A model generated the notes under the pieces. That model was not told the DNA's origin, ran no database searches, and saw only the letters and a program-made list of their open reading frames with translations. Source: an uncultured Lachnospiraceae bacterium (GTDB lineage: Bacteria; Bacillota; Clostridia; Lachnospirales; Lachnospiraceae). Taken from it: 34,512 bases of DNA. Below, piece by piece: positions 9,694-18,121 of the stretch; the first letter of the stretch is position 1; each line of letters starts with the position of its first letter. Where the stretch lies: assembly GCA_947366105.1 (NCBI GenBank), contig CANAZK010000010.1, positions 1 through 34,512 on the forward strand. Direction: 5' to 3'. The position numbers and the translations under genes were made by a program.

Positions 9694-10587
9694 CTAACCC
9701 TTTACACTTCCAAGCACCAAACCTTTGGTGAAATATTTTTGCAAAAACGGATAAATGACCATAACCGGAATTGTTCCCAAGAACAACTGTGCCGCACGTC
9801 CTGTTCTTTCGTTCAAGTGCGCCATCATCGCAGCCATGTCTCCATTTCGTCCCTGTTGAATCATCCTACTAAAATTCTGCAACAATGTTTGCAGATAAGT
9901 CTGTAACGGATAATTATTAATGTTATCCATATATATCAGTCCCGAAAACCAGTCGTTCCAATGTGCCACAATACAAAACAGACCTACCGTTGCAAGTGCA
10001 GGTTTCAACACCGGCAGTAGTACCCTGACAAGAATCTGGATTGGACTTGCACCGTCAATAGCCGCCGCCTCTTCCATTTCCTCCGGAAGTTCCCGCATAA
10101 AGTTCATCAACACAATCATATTATACACCGGAAGTGCTCCCGGAAGAACCAATGCCCAAATCGTATCCTTTAAGCCCAATGATGTTACAACAAGATACGT
10201 CGGAATCATTCCTCCACTCACTAACATTGTGATCATAAAAAATACCATATAAATGTTTCTGCCTGCAACCTGCTTTTTTGTCTTAGAAAGCGGATATGCT
10301 GTAAGAATCATTAATACAAGATTAATTCCAACCCCTAAAATTACCCTCTCAAACGATATCAGCATCGAATGTATAAATCTCCCTCCTGTCAATGCAAACT
10401 CATAAGAAGCCACATTGAAATCAATTGGAAGAAATCCTACTTTTCCCGCCGAAACAGCCGTTGCAGAACTAAAAGATACCGCAAGTAAATGTATAAACGG
10501 AAGAACACAGGTCATTGAAATAATAATTAACAGTATAATATTAACGATATTAAATATCTTCCTTCCTTTTGATTTATATAAATTCAT
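9694..10587 (-). CDS. Carbohydrate ABC transporter permease, LplC/YtcP type
   Basis: This 297-residue inner-membrane permease has six membrane segments and the cytoplasmic EAA loop (EEMEEAAAIDGASPIQ, about 169-184) that contacts the ATPase. The N-terminal FLPIDFNVASYEFAL stretch is typical of the LplC/YtcP branch of CUT1 sugar importers. It pairs with the LplB-type permease directly upstream (14-nt gap) and the lipoprotein binding protein before that. The likely substrates are oligosaccharides that the downstream GH2 and GH35 enzymes then cleave. No ATPase gene is present in the locus. Confidence 0.93.
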   Translation of the reverse strand: MNLYKSKGRKIFNIVNIILLIIISMTCVLPFIHLLAVSFSSATAVSAGKVGFLPIDFNVASYEFALTGGRFIHSMLISFERVILGVGINLVLMILTAYPLSKTKKQVAGRNIYMVFFMITMLVSGGMIPTYLVVTSLGLKDTIWALVLPGALPVYNMIVLMNFMRELPEEMEEAAAIDGASPIQILVRVLLPVLKPALATVGLFCIVAHWNDWFSGLIYMDNINNYPLQTYLQTLLQNFSRMIQQGRNGDMAAMMAHLNERTGRAAQLFLGTIPVMVIYPFLQKYFTKGLVLGSVKG

Positions 10588-10601
10588 TTCCTTCTTCCTC
10601 C

Positions 10602-11489
10602 TTAGAATACACGATATCCCGCAACCTTATCTGCAAGGAAATAAGATAATCCGACTAATATACATGAAACAACAGACTTAAATAATCCAACCGCGGTACC
10701 AACAGAATACTGTGCCTGCTGAATACCAAGACGGTATACATAAGTATCAATGACGTCACCTGTCTCATATACAATCGGAGAATATAGGTTGAAGATCTGG
10801 TCAAATCCCGCACTTAATACATTACCCAATGATAACACAAACATTAAAATAATGGTCGGCATCAAAAGTGGAATGGTAATGTAAATAGTTTGTTTCCATC
10901 TTTTTGCGCCATCCATCATAGCCGACTCATAAAGCCCCGGATCAATTCCGGAAAGGGCCGCCAAGTACACAACCGTACCGAATCCAAATCCTTTCCAAAT
11001 ATCTGTTACAATCATCGTCCACGGGAACACTCCGGAGTCTCCAAGGAAACTAATCGGCTCAATTCCGATCATGCCTAATACCTGATTTACCGCACCATTT
11101 CGAGATAATATCTCCATTAACACACCCGCCATAATAACCCATGACAGAAAGTTCGGAATATATACAAGTGTTTGGAAAATTCTCTTGATCTTTTCAGACA
11201 CCAGTTCATTTAATAATAATGCAACAATTACCGGAACTACAACACCGCCAATTAACTTAAAGCATGCGATATATAAAGTATTCCAAATCGTTTTAACAAA
11301 TGCCGGTTGACTAAACAAATATGTAAAATTATCTAATCCAACCCAAGGAGAAGCAAATCCCGTTCCCGGATTATATTCCTGAAATGCAATTATAAGACCA
11401 TACAATGGAATATAGCTAAAGATAAATACAAGAATCACTCCCGGTATAAGCATTGCATGATACTGCCACTGTCTTTTTAATGTCTTCAT
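10602..11489 (-). CDS. Carbohydrate ABC transporter permease, LplB/YteP type
   Basis: This 295-residue protein has six predicted membrane helices and an EAA loop GLYESAMMDGAKRWKQ (about 186-201). The N-terminal IPLYGLIIAFQEYNPG is a hallmark of LplB/YteP permeases of the CUT1 family. It forms the heterodimeric channel with the next gene. GAAAGG precedes the ATG. A strong stem-loop lies between this gene and the binding-protein gene, probably lowering permease expression relative to the binding protein. Confidence 0.93.
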   Translation of the reverse strand: MKTLKRQWQYHAMLIPGVILVFIFSYIPLYGLIIAFQEYNPGTGFASPWVGLDNFTYLFSQPAFVKTIWNTLYIACFKLIGGVVVPVIVALLLNELVSEKIKRIFQTLVYIPNFLSWVIMAGVLMEILSRNGAVNQVLGMIGIEPISFLGDSGVFPWTMIVTDIWKGFGFGTVVYLAALSGIDPGLYESAMMDGAKRWKQTIYITIPLLMPTIILMFVLSLGNVLSAGFDQIFNLYSPIVYETGDVIDTYVYRLGIQQAQYSVGTAVGLFKSVVSCILVGLSYFLADKVAGYRVF

Positions 11490-11504
11490 AGTTTTTCCTT
11501 TCTT

Positions 11505-11539
11505 AAAAATATAACGGGAATCACTCCCGTTATATTTTT
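11505..11539 (-). terminator. Intra-operon stem-loop with T tract (partial terminator)
   Basis: A perfect 15-bp stem (AAAAATATAACGGGA at 11505-11519 with its complement at 11525-11539) with a 5-nt loop lies 6 nt after the binding-protein stop. In the minus-strand transcript it ends in a short U run. Such elements after solute-binding genes usually give partial termination or protect the upstream mRNA from decay. Confidence 0.8.
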
Positions 11540-11545
11540 CATTAT

Positions 11546-13165
11546 TTATTTCCCATAAATTTCATTGACTTCTTTTGTTGCCTTTTCTCCACCGGCTTTT
11601 GCCCAGTCCCCTACAAGTGTATCGAAGTATTCTACTGGTTTCTCGCCAACAATAATCTTTGTAAATCCTTCTTTCAAAATATCATCCAATGTACTTCCTG
11701 ATTTAGAAAGTGTTGTTGGAGGCGCCCCCCAAAGCATATCCTCAAGAATTAAGTTTTTTTCTCTTGCCAATGCGCCTACTTCATTAAAGCAATGTTCTTT
11801 TCCGTAGACCAAATACTCTCCTCCACCACCAGCATCATTTTCTTCAATAACTCTTATACATTTGCTCCACAATTCTGCAGTCCGTCCCCAGTTAGAAGTA
11901 TCTGCTTTAGAGCCTTCTGGCAAAGCTTCTTGTATTTTCAGATATCTTTTATATTCTGCTTCTGTATCAAACATACGAAATGGTCCCGGAATTGTTCCTA
12001 AATTGAATAATTTCTTTTCCATTTCTGCGTCCAGCCCCGCTTCTCCATCCGAAGCAGCTACATAGTAGTTCATTAAACGGATGGCAGCTTCTGGATTCGG
12101 ACAATCTTTGCTTACTACAGTATATCCATAGTTTGCAAATTTTACTGGTACTTTCGCTTCTTCTCCTGTCGCAGTCGGTATCGGGAAGGCATCGTAAGTT
12201 CCATCCACTCCCCACTGTTCAATTGAATCCGGTCCAACTCCCCATACAAAATAGCTTGAAAACGGACTAACACCTGTATCTCCAGCCAACACTTTTTGGA
12301 ACATCTTCTCAGCATCTGTAATTGTAAATTCAGGATCGATTAGCCCTTCCTTATACCATCGTGCATATGTTTCCAATACCTGTTTCATTTCCGGCTGGAC
12401 AGAACCATACTCAATAGAACCATCTTCTTTCTCAATCCAGATACCTGGATATGCTCCCCAAGCCGGAGCCATTCCCTTCATTCCATCAAGGTCTGATGTC
12501 TCAGTAAATCCAAATTTGCCATGTTTAGATTGGATTGCTTTTACTAATTTTTCAAAATCTTCAACTGTTTTAATCTCTTTTATACCAGTTTCTTTCATCC
12601 AGTCTTTCTTTACCCATACACAAAGCATATCTTCTTCTGCTCCTTGACTTAATTGAGGAATTCCATATAACTTTCCATCAATTTTGCCCGAATCAAATGT
12701 CGCCTGTGCTTTTTCCGCATAACTCTTCAGAAGATCAGATGCATTTTCTTCCCAAATTTCCGTTAAATCCCAAATCATATCTGCTTCTTTTAATTCTTTT
12801 ACCTGTTGTGCTTTGGCTGAAAAAACGTCCGGTATATCTCCTTCTGCAATTGCCAAATTTATCTTTGTAGCATTATCACTGCTGACCCATTCATTCTCTA
12901 CATTAATGTTAAAACGTTCTTTGTACTCGCGGAACCAAGGATTATCATCATAATCATCCCCTTCATCCCAGCGTATGGCTACATTTTCATTTTGAATTGT
13001 GCTTATTGTCACTTCCTCTTTGTACGGTTCCCATATGTCCTTCGGAACTTCTACCGCTGTTCTGTTCTCTTTTGTTTTTTTTCCATTTTCCTTTTTCATA
13101 CAGCCTACAGCTCCGAAAACCATACTAACCGCCAGTAAAACTGCCAATACCTGTTTCATTTTCAT
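11546..13165 (-). CDS. Lipoprotein solute-binding protein of a CUT1 sugar ABC importer (LplA/YtcQ-like)
   Basis: The 539-residue protein begins with a lipoprotein signal peptide, MKMKQVLAVLLAVSMVFGAV followed by GC; the lipidated cysteine is C22. The mature part is a large extracellular binding protein, with DIWEPYKEEVTISTIQ early on and the FTETSDLDGMKG and GVGPDSIEQWGVDGTYD regions typical of the LplA/YtcQ branch. This branch is about 500-560 residues, larger than maltose-type binding proteins. It would catch the oligosaccharide outside the membrane and deliver it to the two permeases. AGGAGGAG lies about 7 nt before the ATG. As first gene of the operon it faces the YesM/YesN genes across an A+T-rich intergenic region. 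Confidence 0.93.
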   Translation of the reverse strand: MKMKQVLAVLLAVSMVFGAVGCMKKENGKKTKENRTAVEVPKDIWEPYKEEVTISTIQNENVAIRWDEGDDYDDNPWFREYKERFNINVENEWVSSDNATKINLAIAEGDIPDVFSAKAQQVKELKEADMIWDLTEIWEENASDLLKSYAEKAQATFDSGKIDGKLYGIPQLSQGAEEDMLCVWVKKDWMKETGIKEIKTVEDFEKLVKAIQSKHGKFGFTETSDLDGMKGMAPAWGAYPGIWIEKEDGSIEYGSVQPEMKQVLETYARWYKEGLIDPEFTITDAEKMFQKVLAGDTGVSPFSSYFVWGVGPDSIEQWGVDGTYDAFPIPTATGEEAKVPVKFANYGYTVVSKDCPNPEAAIRLMNYYVAASDGEAGLDAEMEKKLFNLGTIPGPFRMFDTEAEYKRYLKIQEALPEGSKADTSNWGRTAELWSKCIRVIEENDAGGGGEYLVYGKEHCFNEVGALAREKNLILEDMLWGAPPTTLSKSGSTLDDILKEGFTKIIVGEKPVEYFDTLVGDWAKAGGEKATKEVNEIYGK

Positions 13166-13372
13166 ATTTTTCTCCTCCTATGTTTTGATGAATACATTTT
13201 TATATATTTCGACATAAAAATCTATAAAATATCTTTCGTTTTTTATAATTTTTATACTCTATTCATCATTTTTCTCATTATTTTATAAATTATAAAAAAT
13301 TTTATATATATGATTTCCATGAATAATACGGTATACTAATTAAATAAAGAAACATACTTAACAGGAGACGCT
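13166..13372. promoter_or_regulatory. A+T-rich divergent control region with a 13-bp inverted repeat
   Basis: This region separates the transporter/glycosidase operon from the YesM-type kinase gene. A perfect 13-bp inverted repeat (TTTTTTATAATTT at 13239-13251, complement at 13287-13299) has arms 35 bp apart. TATACT at 13332-13337 is a possible -10 for the kinase gene; no good -35 is visible. The region is extremely A+T-rich, so the repeat may be partly chance. AraC-type regulators bind such spaced sites, which makes this the natural target of the YesN-type regulator (inference). Confidence 0.4.
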
Positions 13373-15106
13373 ATGAAATCGCATAATACATTACTGAAAA
13401 AAACTGTCTTACTCTTTGTCGGCATTTTCATTCCGCTGACAACAATTGGAACCATCGCTATCATCCACAGCAACCACAAGTTAAAAGAACAGATTCTTTC
13501 TTCTATTGATTCCAACAGTGAGAATTATGTTTCACAACTAAATACCATGTTGGACAATCTCTATATTAATGGGTATAACTTGATAAATCAGTCTAATTTT
13601 ATGAAGTTTTCCAATACTTATAATAATTTTTCACCTTACGACAAACGAACACAGGTGAAGCTTCTTCAGGATCAGTTATCGGGATTAAGGCTTTCCTCAC
13701 CTTTGGTAGAAGCCGCACACGTATATTTTTTCGACTATGCCATTGCATTTCATTCACGTGGATATATGTATGGAAGTTTCCACGACTTATCAGAAGAACA
13801 TATAGAAATTCTACAGAATTTCACACAAGGCAAAAGTCTGAATTATTATGAAAATCCACTGAATTGTGAATTGGCTCTGAATTTATTCATCTTACCGGAA
13901 TATTCCGATAAATACTGTGCCGAAATCACAATCTCCCAACAGGAAATCAAAAAATACCTGAATGCAAATGCAACTTACAAAAACGAAAGTTATCTTCTCT
14001 ATTCCAATACAGCTTTTAGAATTGACAATCTTTCTGATTCTATCAAAGAAGATACGTTCACTCTCCAAAAAAAGCTGGAAGAAAAAGGGGATTCCAGGGC
14101 GCTTGCACCAATAACTCTGAGCAATACGGATTACTATGTATTTTCCTACGAACTTCCAAGCCTGTCGGCACATTACATACGCTTAATACCGGCAGACTCA
14201 CTGTTCAGCAAAATCAATGCGACGCCTATTTTACTTTTACTCGTTTTCATGTTTGTATTCGGCGCCTGTATCTTGTTCTTTATCGGCGTGTACCGACTGA
14301 TTCACAAACCTTTGTATCAGCTCACAACTGCGTTTGATGAATTAGAAAACGGTAATTTCTCCGTTACAATACACGATATGCAAAATGCAGAATTTGCTTA
14401 TTTATTTCATGCTTTTAACAACATGACAGCAAAGCTGAACCGTCTGATTGAACAGGATTACAATCAAAAGATGCTTTTACAGAAGGCAGAATTAAAACAG
14501 CTGCAGGCGCAGATTAACCCACACTTTTTATACAATAGTTTCTTTATGTTACAAAGAATGATAAAAATGGATATGTCCAAGGAATCCCAGGAAACAGCAA
14601 GTGCACTCGGAAAATATTTTCACTATCTTACAAGAAACAGTATGGACAATGTAACATTAATGACAGAATACGAACATGCGAAAACCTATGCTTATATTCA
14701 GGGTCTTCGTTTCGCAGGACGCATTCAGATTCAGTTTGATGAACTTCCTGCAGAATTTCAGAGTCTGCCTGTCCCGAAATTAATCCTGCAGCCTCTGCTT
14801 GAAAATGCATTCAACTATGGCTTAAATAACAAAATGGATAACGGATTTTTAAACATCCATTTTTCCCATCACGGCGATCTTCTTGCAATCATCGTAGAAG
14901 ATAATGGGGAGGAACTGACAGACGAATTGCTTCAGACGTTACAGAACAATTTGAATATTGCAAAAGAGACATCGAATAATTATGAAACGACTGGTCTTCT
15001 CAACATTCAGAGAAGACTTTCCATCTTTTCAGATTATTCCTATTCTCTTAATATTTCCCGTTCAACTATAGGAGGACTTTGCGTTTCTATCTGTTTAAGA
15101 AAATAA
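13373..15106 (+). CDS. YesM-type sensor histidine kinase
   Basis: The 577-residue membrane kinase has a first membrane helix at about 9-31, an extracytoplasmic sensor region of about 250 residues and a second helix at about 283-306. A HAMP domain follows (PLYQLTTAFDELENGNFS). The His_kinase domain carries QLQAQINPHFLYNS with phospho-acceptor H384, and an ATP-binding domain follows with N-box LLENAFNYG and G-box VEDNGEE. This is the YesM/LytS-like architecture of Firmicutes glycan sensors. It is cotranscribed with the response regulator 16 nt downstream. AGGAG lies before ATG 13373. It probably senses an oligosaccharide, directly or through the adjacent binding protein, and turns on the divergent import operon; that link is inferred from position. 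Confidence 0.95.
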   Translation: MKSHNTLLKKTVLLFVGIFIPLTTIGTIAIIHSNHKLKEQILSSIDSNSENYVSQLNTMLDNLYINGYNLINQSNFMKFSNTYNNFSPYDKRTQVKLLQDQLSGLRLSSPLVEAAHVYFFDYAIAFHSRGYMYGSFHDLSEEHIEILQNFTQGKSLNYYENPLNCELALNLFILPEYSDKYCAEITISQQEIKKYLNANATYKNESYLLYSNTAFRIDNLSDSIKEDTFTLQKKLEEKGDSRALAPITLSNTDYYVFSYELPSLSAHYIRLIPADSLFSKINATPILLLLVFMFVFGACILFFIGVYRLIHKPLYQLTTAFDELENGNFSVTIHDMQNAEFAYLFHAFNNMTAKLNRLIEQDYNQKMLLQKAELKQLQAQINPHFLYNSFFMLQRMIKMDMSKESQETASALGKYFHYLTRNSMDNVTLMTEYEHAKTYAYIQGLRFAGRIQIQFDELPAEFQSLPVPKLILQPLLENAFNYGLNNKMDNGFLNIHFSHHGDLLAIIVEDNGEELTDELLQTLQNNLNIAKETSNNYETTGLLNIQRRLSIFSDYSYSLNISRSTIGGLCVSICLRK

Positions 15107-15122
15107 GTTTAGGAGGAATTAT

Positions 15123-16754
15123 ATGCGCTTATTAATTGTAGATGATGAGCACCACATTGTAAATTATCTTACGGTTCTTATTGCAGAACAACAATTTCCG
15201 GAACTGGAGATTTATAAATGTTATTCAGGAAAAGAAGCTCTTTCCATCGTCCGCACTTCTTTGATTGATTTGATGCTTTTGGATATACACATGCCGGGAA
15301 TGTCAGGACTTGATGTAGCAGCTTCCGTCACAAAACTATTACCTCGCTGCCGTATCATTTTTCTGACGGCGTATGATAGGTTTGACCACGTTTATGAATC
15401 CAATAAGTTAAAACACACACGGTATTTATTGAAAACAGAAGACGACCAGGTTATTCTAAATGAGATTTCCTGCGCATTGGAAGAATTAGAAGAAGAAAAT
15501 AACCGGCTTCTTCTATTGTCCGAAGCCCAGCAGAAATCTTTCCTGCTCTCCCACCTCCTTCAGCAGAATATATTGAAAGGAATTGTTGCGGGACATCCCA
15601 TCGAAAAACTGGAACGGGAATTAAGTATTACCGGCTCTGATTTTACATTGGATTTATATCAGCCGGTTTATTTGATGTATACACAGATCCACTATAAAAC
15701 ATTAGATGAGATGAACCTTACTAATTCTTCTCATACGCTTCAGTATCTGCAGTTGATAAATAAGCTCTTAGAAGAAAACTTTAAGTTTTCAATGCTGGAT
15801 TTGGGAAAAGGGATGCTGCTTCTATTTTTCCAGCCTCTACCCCCTTTTTCTTCTGAATTTGAGTTTCTGCAGTCTGTTGCCAATGATTTTGCTGATTATT
15901 ATTTTACAAAATATAAACGGCAGGTCACTACTGTACTCTACCCAGAGAGTTCACAATGGAACGAGGTATACAACCGTTTTCATGTGCTGCAGCAATATGC
16001 GGAATCCTCAAGAGATGCCGTACCTTTAATCTACTCGGCTTCCAATGCACCGGAAGATGAGATTTCAATGGTTTTGCCAGGCAAAGACTCTGTAAACCGA
16101 ATCTCTCTTGAGAAAAAACTGCAGGAACTTTCTTTTTATCTTTATCAGAACTCTGAAAAAGATTACTTACGTACTTTGAAACAACTAGGTATGGAATGCA
16201 TCCATATCCGCAGCATGCACAGTCTCTCTGCCATCAAAATCTACCATTCGATAACACTGACTTTGATGCAGTATATTGATTTATACCATTTACAAGAGAA
16301 GATTATTTCCAAAGTTGCCCTCTATCCTTTGTACTATATCCACGATTTTTCTTCCTGGAAAGATGCCTTTTATTATTTGGAAAAGCTCTCCAGACAGATT
16401 TTCGATATTATGACTTCAAAGAAACTGGACAGAAACGAACAACTAGTACAAAAGATTAAAACTTACATTCGTGACCATCTTGCAGATTCTTTGACACTTA
16501 CCACAATCTCACGAATCGTAAATTATAACGAAGCGTATATTTCCCGGCTTTTCAAACAGATTAACGGAATGGGAATCTCGGAATATATCTCTCAGGAACG
16601 TATTTCCGCAGCAAAGAATCTGCTCATTACAACGACTGATTCCATGCAAAGTATTGCAACAGCCACCGGTTTTGATACCGCACAATATTTCTCTCTTGTA
16701 TTCAAGAAGACAACTGGAGTCTCTCCCAGCGAATACAGACGTTCTCATATGTAA
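15123..16754 (+). CDS. YesN-type response regulator with AraC DNA-binding domain
   Basis: The 543-residue protein starts with a receiver domain: acidic pocket D7/D8, phospho-acceptor D54 in MLLDIHMPGM, and conserved lysine K104. A long, weakly conserved linker (about 140-430) is normal for YesN proteins. The C-terminal hundred residues hold two helix-turn-helix motifs of the AraC family, including TLTTISRIVNYNEAYISRLF and SIATATGFDTAQYFSLVFKK. AGGAGG precedes ATG 15123. It forms a two-component pair with the kinase just upstream and most likely activates the divergent transporter/glycosidase operon, and possibly the GH43 gene. Confidence 0.95.
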   Translation: MRLLIVDDEHHIVNYLTVLIAEQQFPELEIYKCYSGKEALSIVRTSLIDLMLLDIHMPGMSGLDVAASVTKLLPRCRIIFLTAYDRFDHVYESNKLKHTRYLLKTEDDQVILNEISCALEELEEENNRLLLLSEAQQKSFLLSHLLQQNILKGIVAGHPIEKLERELSITGSDFTLDLYQPVYLMYTQIHYKTLDEMNLTNSSHTLQYLQLINKLLEENFKFSMLDLGKGMLLLFFQPLPPFSSEFEFLQSVANDFADYYFTKYKRQVTTVLYPESSQWNEVYNRFHVLQQYAESSRDAVPLIYSASNAPEDEISMVLPGKDSVNRISLEKKLQELSFYLYQNSEKDYLRTLKQLGMECIHIRSMHSLSAIKIYHSITLTLMQYIDLYHLQEKIISKVALYPLYYIHDFSSWKDAFYYLEKLSRQIFDIMTSKKLDRNEQLVQKIKTYIRDHLADSLTLTTISRIVNYNEAYISRLFKQINGMGISEYISQERISAAKNLLITTTDSMQSIATATGFDTAQYFSLVFKKTTGVSPSEYRRSHM

Positions 16755-16760
16755 AAATAT

Positions 16761-16865
16761 AAGGACAAAAACAAAGAGTTGGAACTTAAGACTGGTAAAA
16801 CGAAACCAGCGGAAAAGGATAATGAGATTGCGGAACTAAAACGTCAGCTTGCCGCCCATAGGTAG
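16761..16865 (+). pseudogene. Possible 3' remnant of a coding gene (coiled-coil end)
   Basis: Right after the response regulator, one frame without a start codon reads KDKNKELELKTGKTKPAEKD and continues to ELKRQLAAHR and a TAG stop. The charged heptad-like pattern looks like the coiled-coil tail of a larger protein, such as a transposase accessory or regulator, not random DNA. No upstream part or ribosome binding site is present. I do not recognise the parent gene; chance remains possible. Confidence 0.3.
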
Positions 16866-17031
16866 TGTAAAATATTGTAGGAAACCACTACATCATCAAA
16901 TGGTTAGACGGCGACGACAAGAACATTCTCCTTTTTCCTCTTTTTTCCTGTATCTGATGTTGCACCTTGATTTATTTTCTGCTACCATAACATATACCAT
17001 GACCTACAAAAAACTTACAGGAGGTATTAAA
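16866..17031. other. Non-coding stretch before the dehydrogenase gene
   Basis: This stretch holds a second short open frame (GNHYIIKWLDGDDKN...) without start, possibly more gene debris, and a pyrimidine-rich tract around 16925-16950. The dehydrogenase ribosome binding site ACAGGAGG lies at 17017-17024. I could not place a convincing promoter or terminator for the neighbours here. Confidence 0.4.
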
Positions 17032-17988
17032 ATGAAAATCAGTTTATTAGAACCGCTCGGCGTATCCGCCGAGTATATTCAAAAATTTGCAGATGCATGC
17101 AGGGCAAAGGGACACACTTTTACTTATTATGACAATAAGACCACAGACATAGAGGAATTAAAACGCCGTTCAGAAGGTCAGGATATTGTTATGATTGCCA
17201 ACAATCCATATCCTGACGAAGTTGTACGTTCGGCAGATTCCCTCAAAATGATTGCCGTTGCATTCACAGGCATCGACCATGTCGGACTTGCCGCATGTAA
17301 GGAAAAAGGAATCACCGTATGCAACTGTGCCGGATATTCAAATGTATCTGTTGCAGAGCTTTCTATCGGAATGACAATCGGTCTTTTGCGTAAATTCCAT
17401 GAATGTGACGAAGCCGTCCGCACGCAGAAGACAAGCGCGGGTCTTATGGGAATGGAGATTGCGGGGAAAACAGTCGGCATTGTAGGCTGCGGCAAAATCG
17501 GATTGCGGGCGGCAAAATTATATCAGGCATTCGGCGCAGATGTTCTCGCATATGCAAGAACCCCAAAAGCTGAATGGGCAGAGGAAGGCATTAAAGCCGT
17601 TGATCTTGAATCTCTTTTGAAAGAAAGCGATATCGTTGTAATCATGCTTCCTCTCAACGACTCTACACGAGGATTCTTAGACAAAGATAAATTAGCGCTT
17701 ATGAAACCGTCCGCACTTCTTATTAACTGCGCAAGAGGTCCAATCATTGACAATGCCGCTTTAGCAGACGCATTAAACGAAGAACGTATCGCAGGCGCCG
17801 CAATAGATGTATTCGATATGGAACCGCCGATTCCTTCCGATTACTGCCTGCAGAATGCAAAAAATATACTTCTCACGCCGCACATCGGCTTTTTAACAAA
17901 AGAGGCTATGATCAGAAGAGCCGATATTGAATTCGACAATGTACTTTCTTACACAGATGGAATTGTAAAAAACCAGTGCGCAGTCTAA
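17032..17988 (+). CDS. D-isomer-specific 2-hydroxyacid dehydrogenase
   Basis: The protein has 318 residues from ATG 17032, which follows ACAGGAGG. The ORF-track start at 16849 adds 61 residues of untypical sequence and is rejected. The Rossmann fold is clear: VGIVGCGKIGLRAAKLYQ (about 148-165) carries GxGxxG. The catalytic triad is R235 (NCARGP), E264 (DMEPP) and H284 (TPHIG). The family reduces 2-oxoacids such as hydroxypyruvate, glyoxylate or phenylpyruvate to D-2-hydroxyacids. After the second beta strand the sequence is LAYARTPK, with no acidic residue where NAD-dependent members usually have Asp; R176 there hints at NADPH preference. A terminator follows, so it is likely a single-gene unit. 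Exact substrate is unknown. Confidence 0.9.
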   Translation: MKISLLEPLGVSAEYIQKFADACRAKGHTFTYYDNKTTDIEELKRRSEGQDIVMIANNPYPDEVVRSADSLKMIAVAFTGIDHVGLAACKEKGITVCNCAGYSNVSVAELSIGMTIGLLRKFHECDEAVRTQKTSAGLMGMEIAGKTVGIVGCGKIGLRAAKLYQAFGADVLAYARTPKAEWAEEGIKAVDLESLLKESDIVVIMLPLNDSTRGFLDKDKLALMKPSALLINCARGPIIDNAALADALNEERIAGAAIDVFDMEPPIPSDYCLQNAKNILLTPHIGFLTKEAMIRRADIEFDNVLSYTDGIVKNQCAV

Positions 17989-18011
17989 AATGAATAAAAC
18001 CGGCAAATATA

Positions 18012-18061
18012 CCCCTTATTCCCAAAAACCTTCAAAATTTTGTCAGGAATAAGGGGATTTT
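18012..18061 (+). terminator. Rho-independent terminator after the dehydrogenase gene
   Basis: An 11-bp perfect stem (CCCCTTATTCC at 18012-18022 and GGAATAAGGGG at 18046-18056) with a 23-nt loop is followed by ATTTTGC. The long loop and short T run make it moderate in strength. Confidence 0.7.
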
Positions 18062-18121
18062 GCAAACCAAAGGTACTCGGAAGCAGAAATACAATAAAAG
18101 AAATTATGGAGGACAGCCAAC

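Noticed and set aside
16849-17031. Extended N-terminus of the hydroxyacid dehydrogenase
   Set aside because: The extra 61 residues do not fit the family, and ACAGGAGG immediately precedes the internal ATG.
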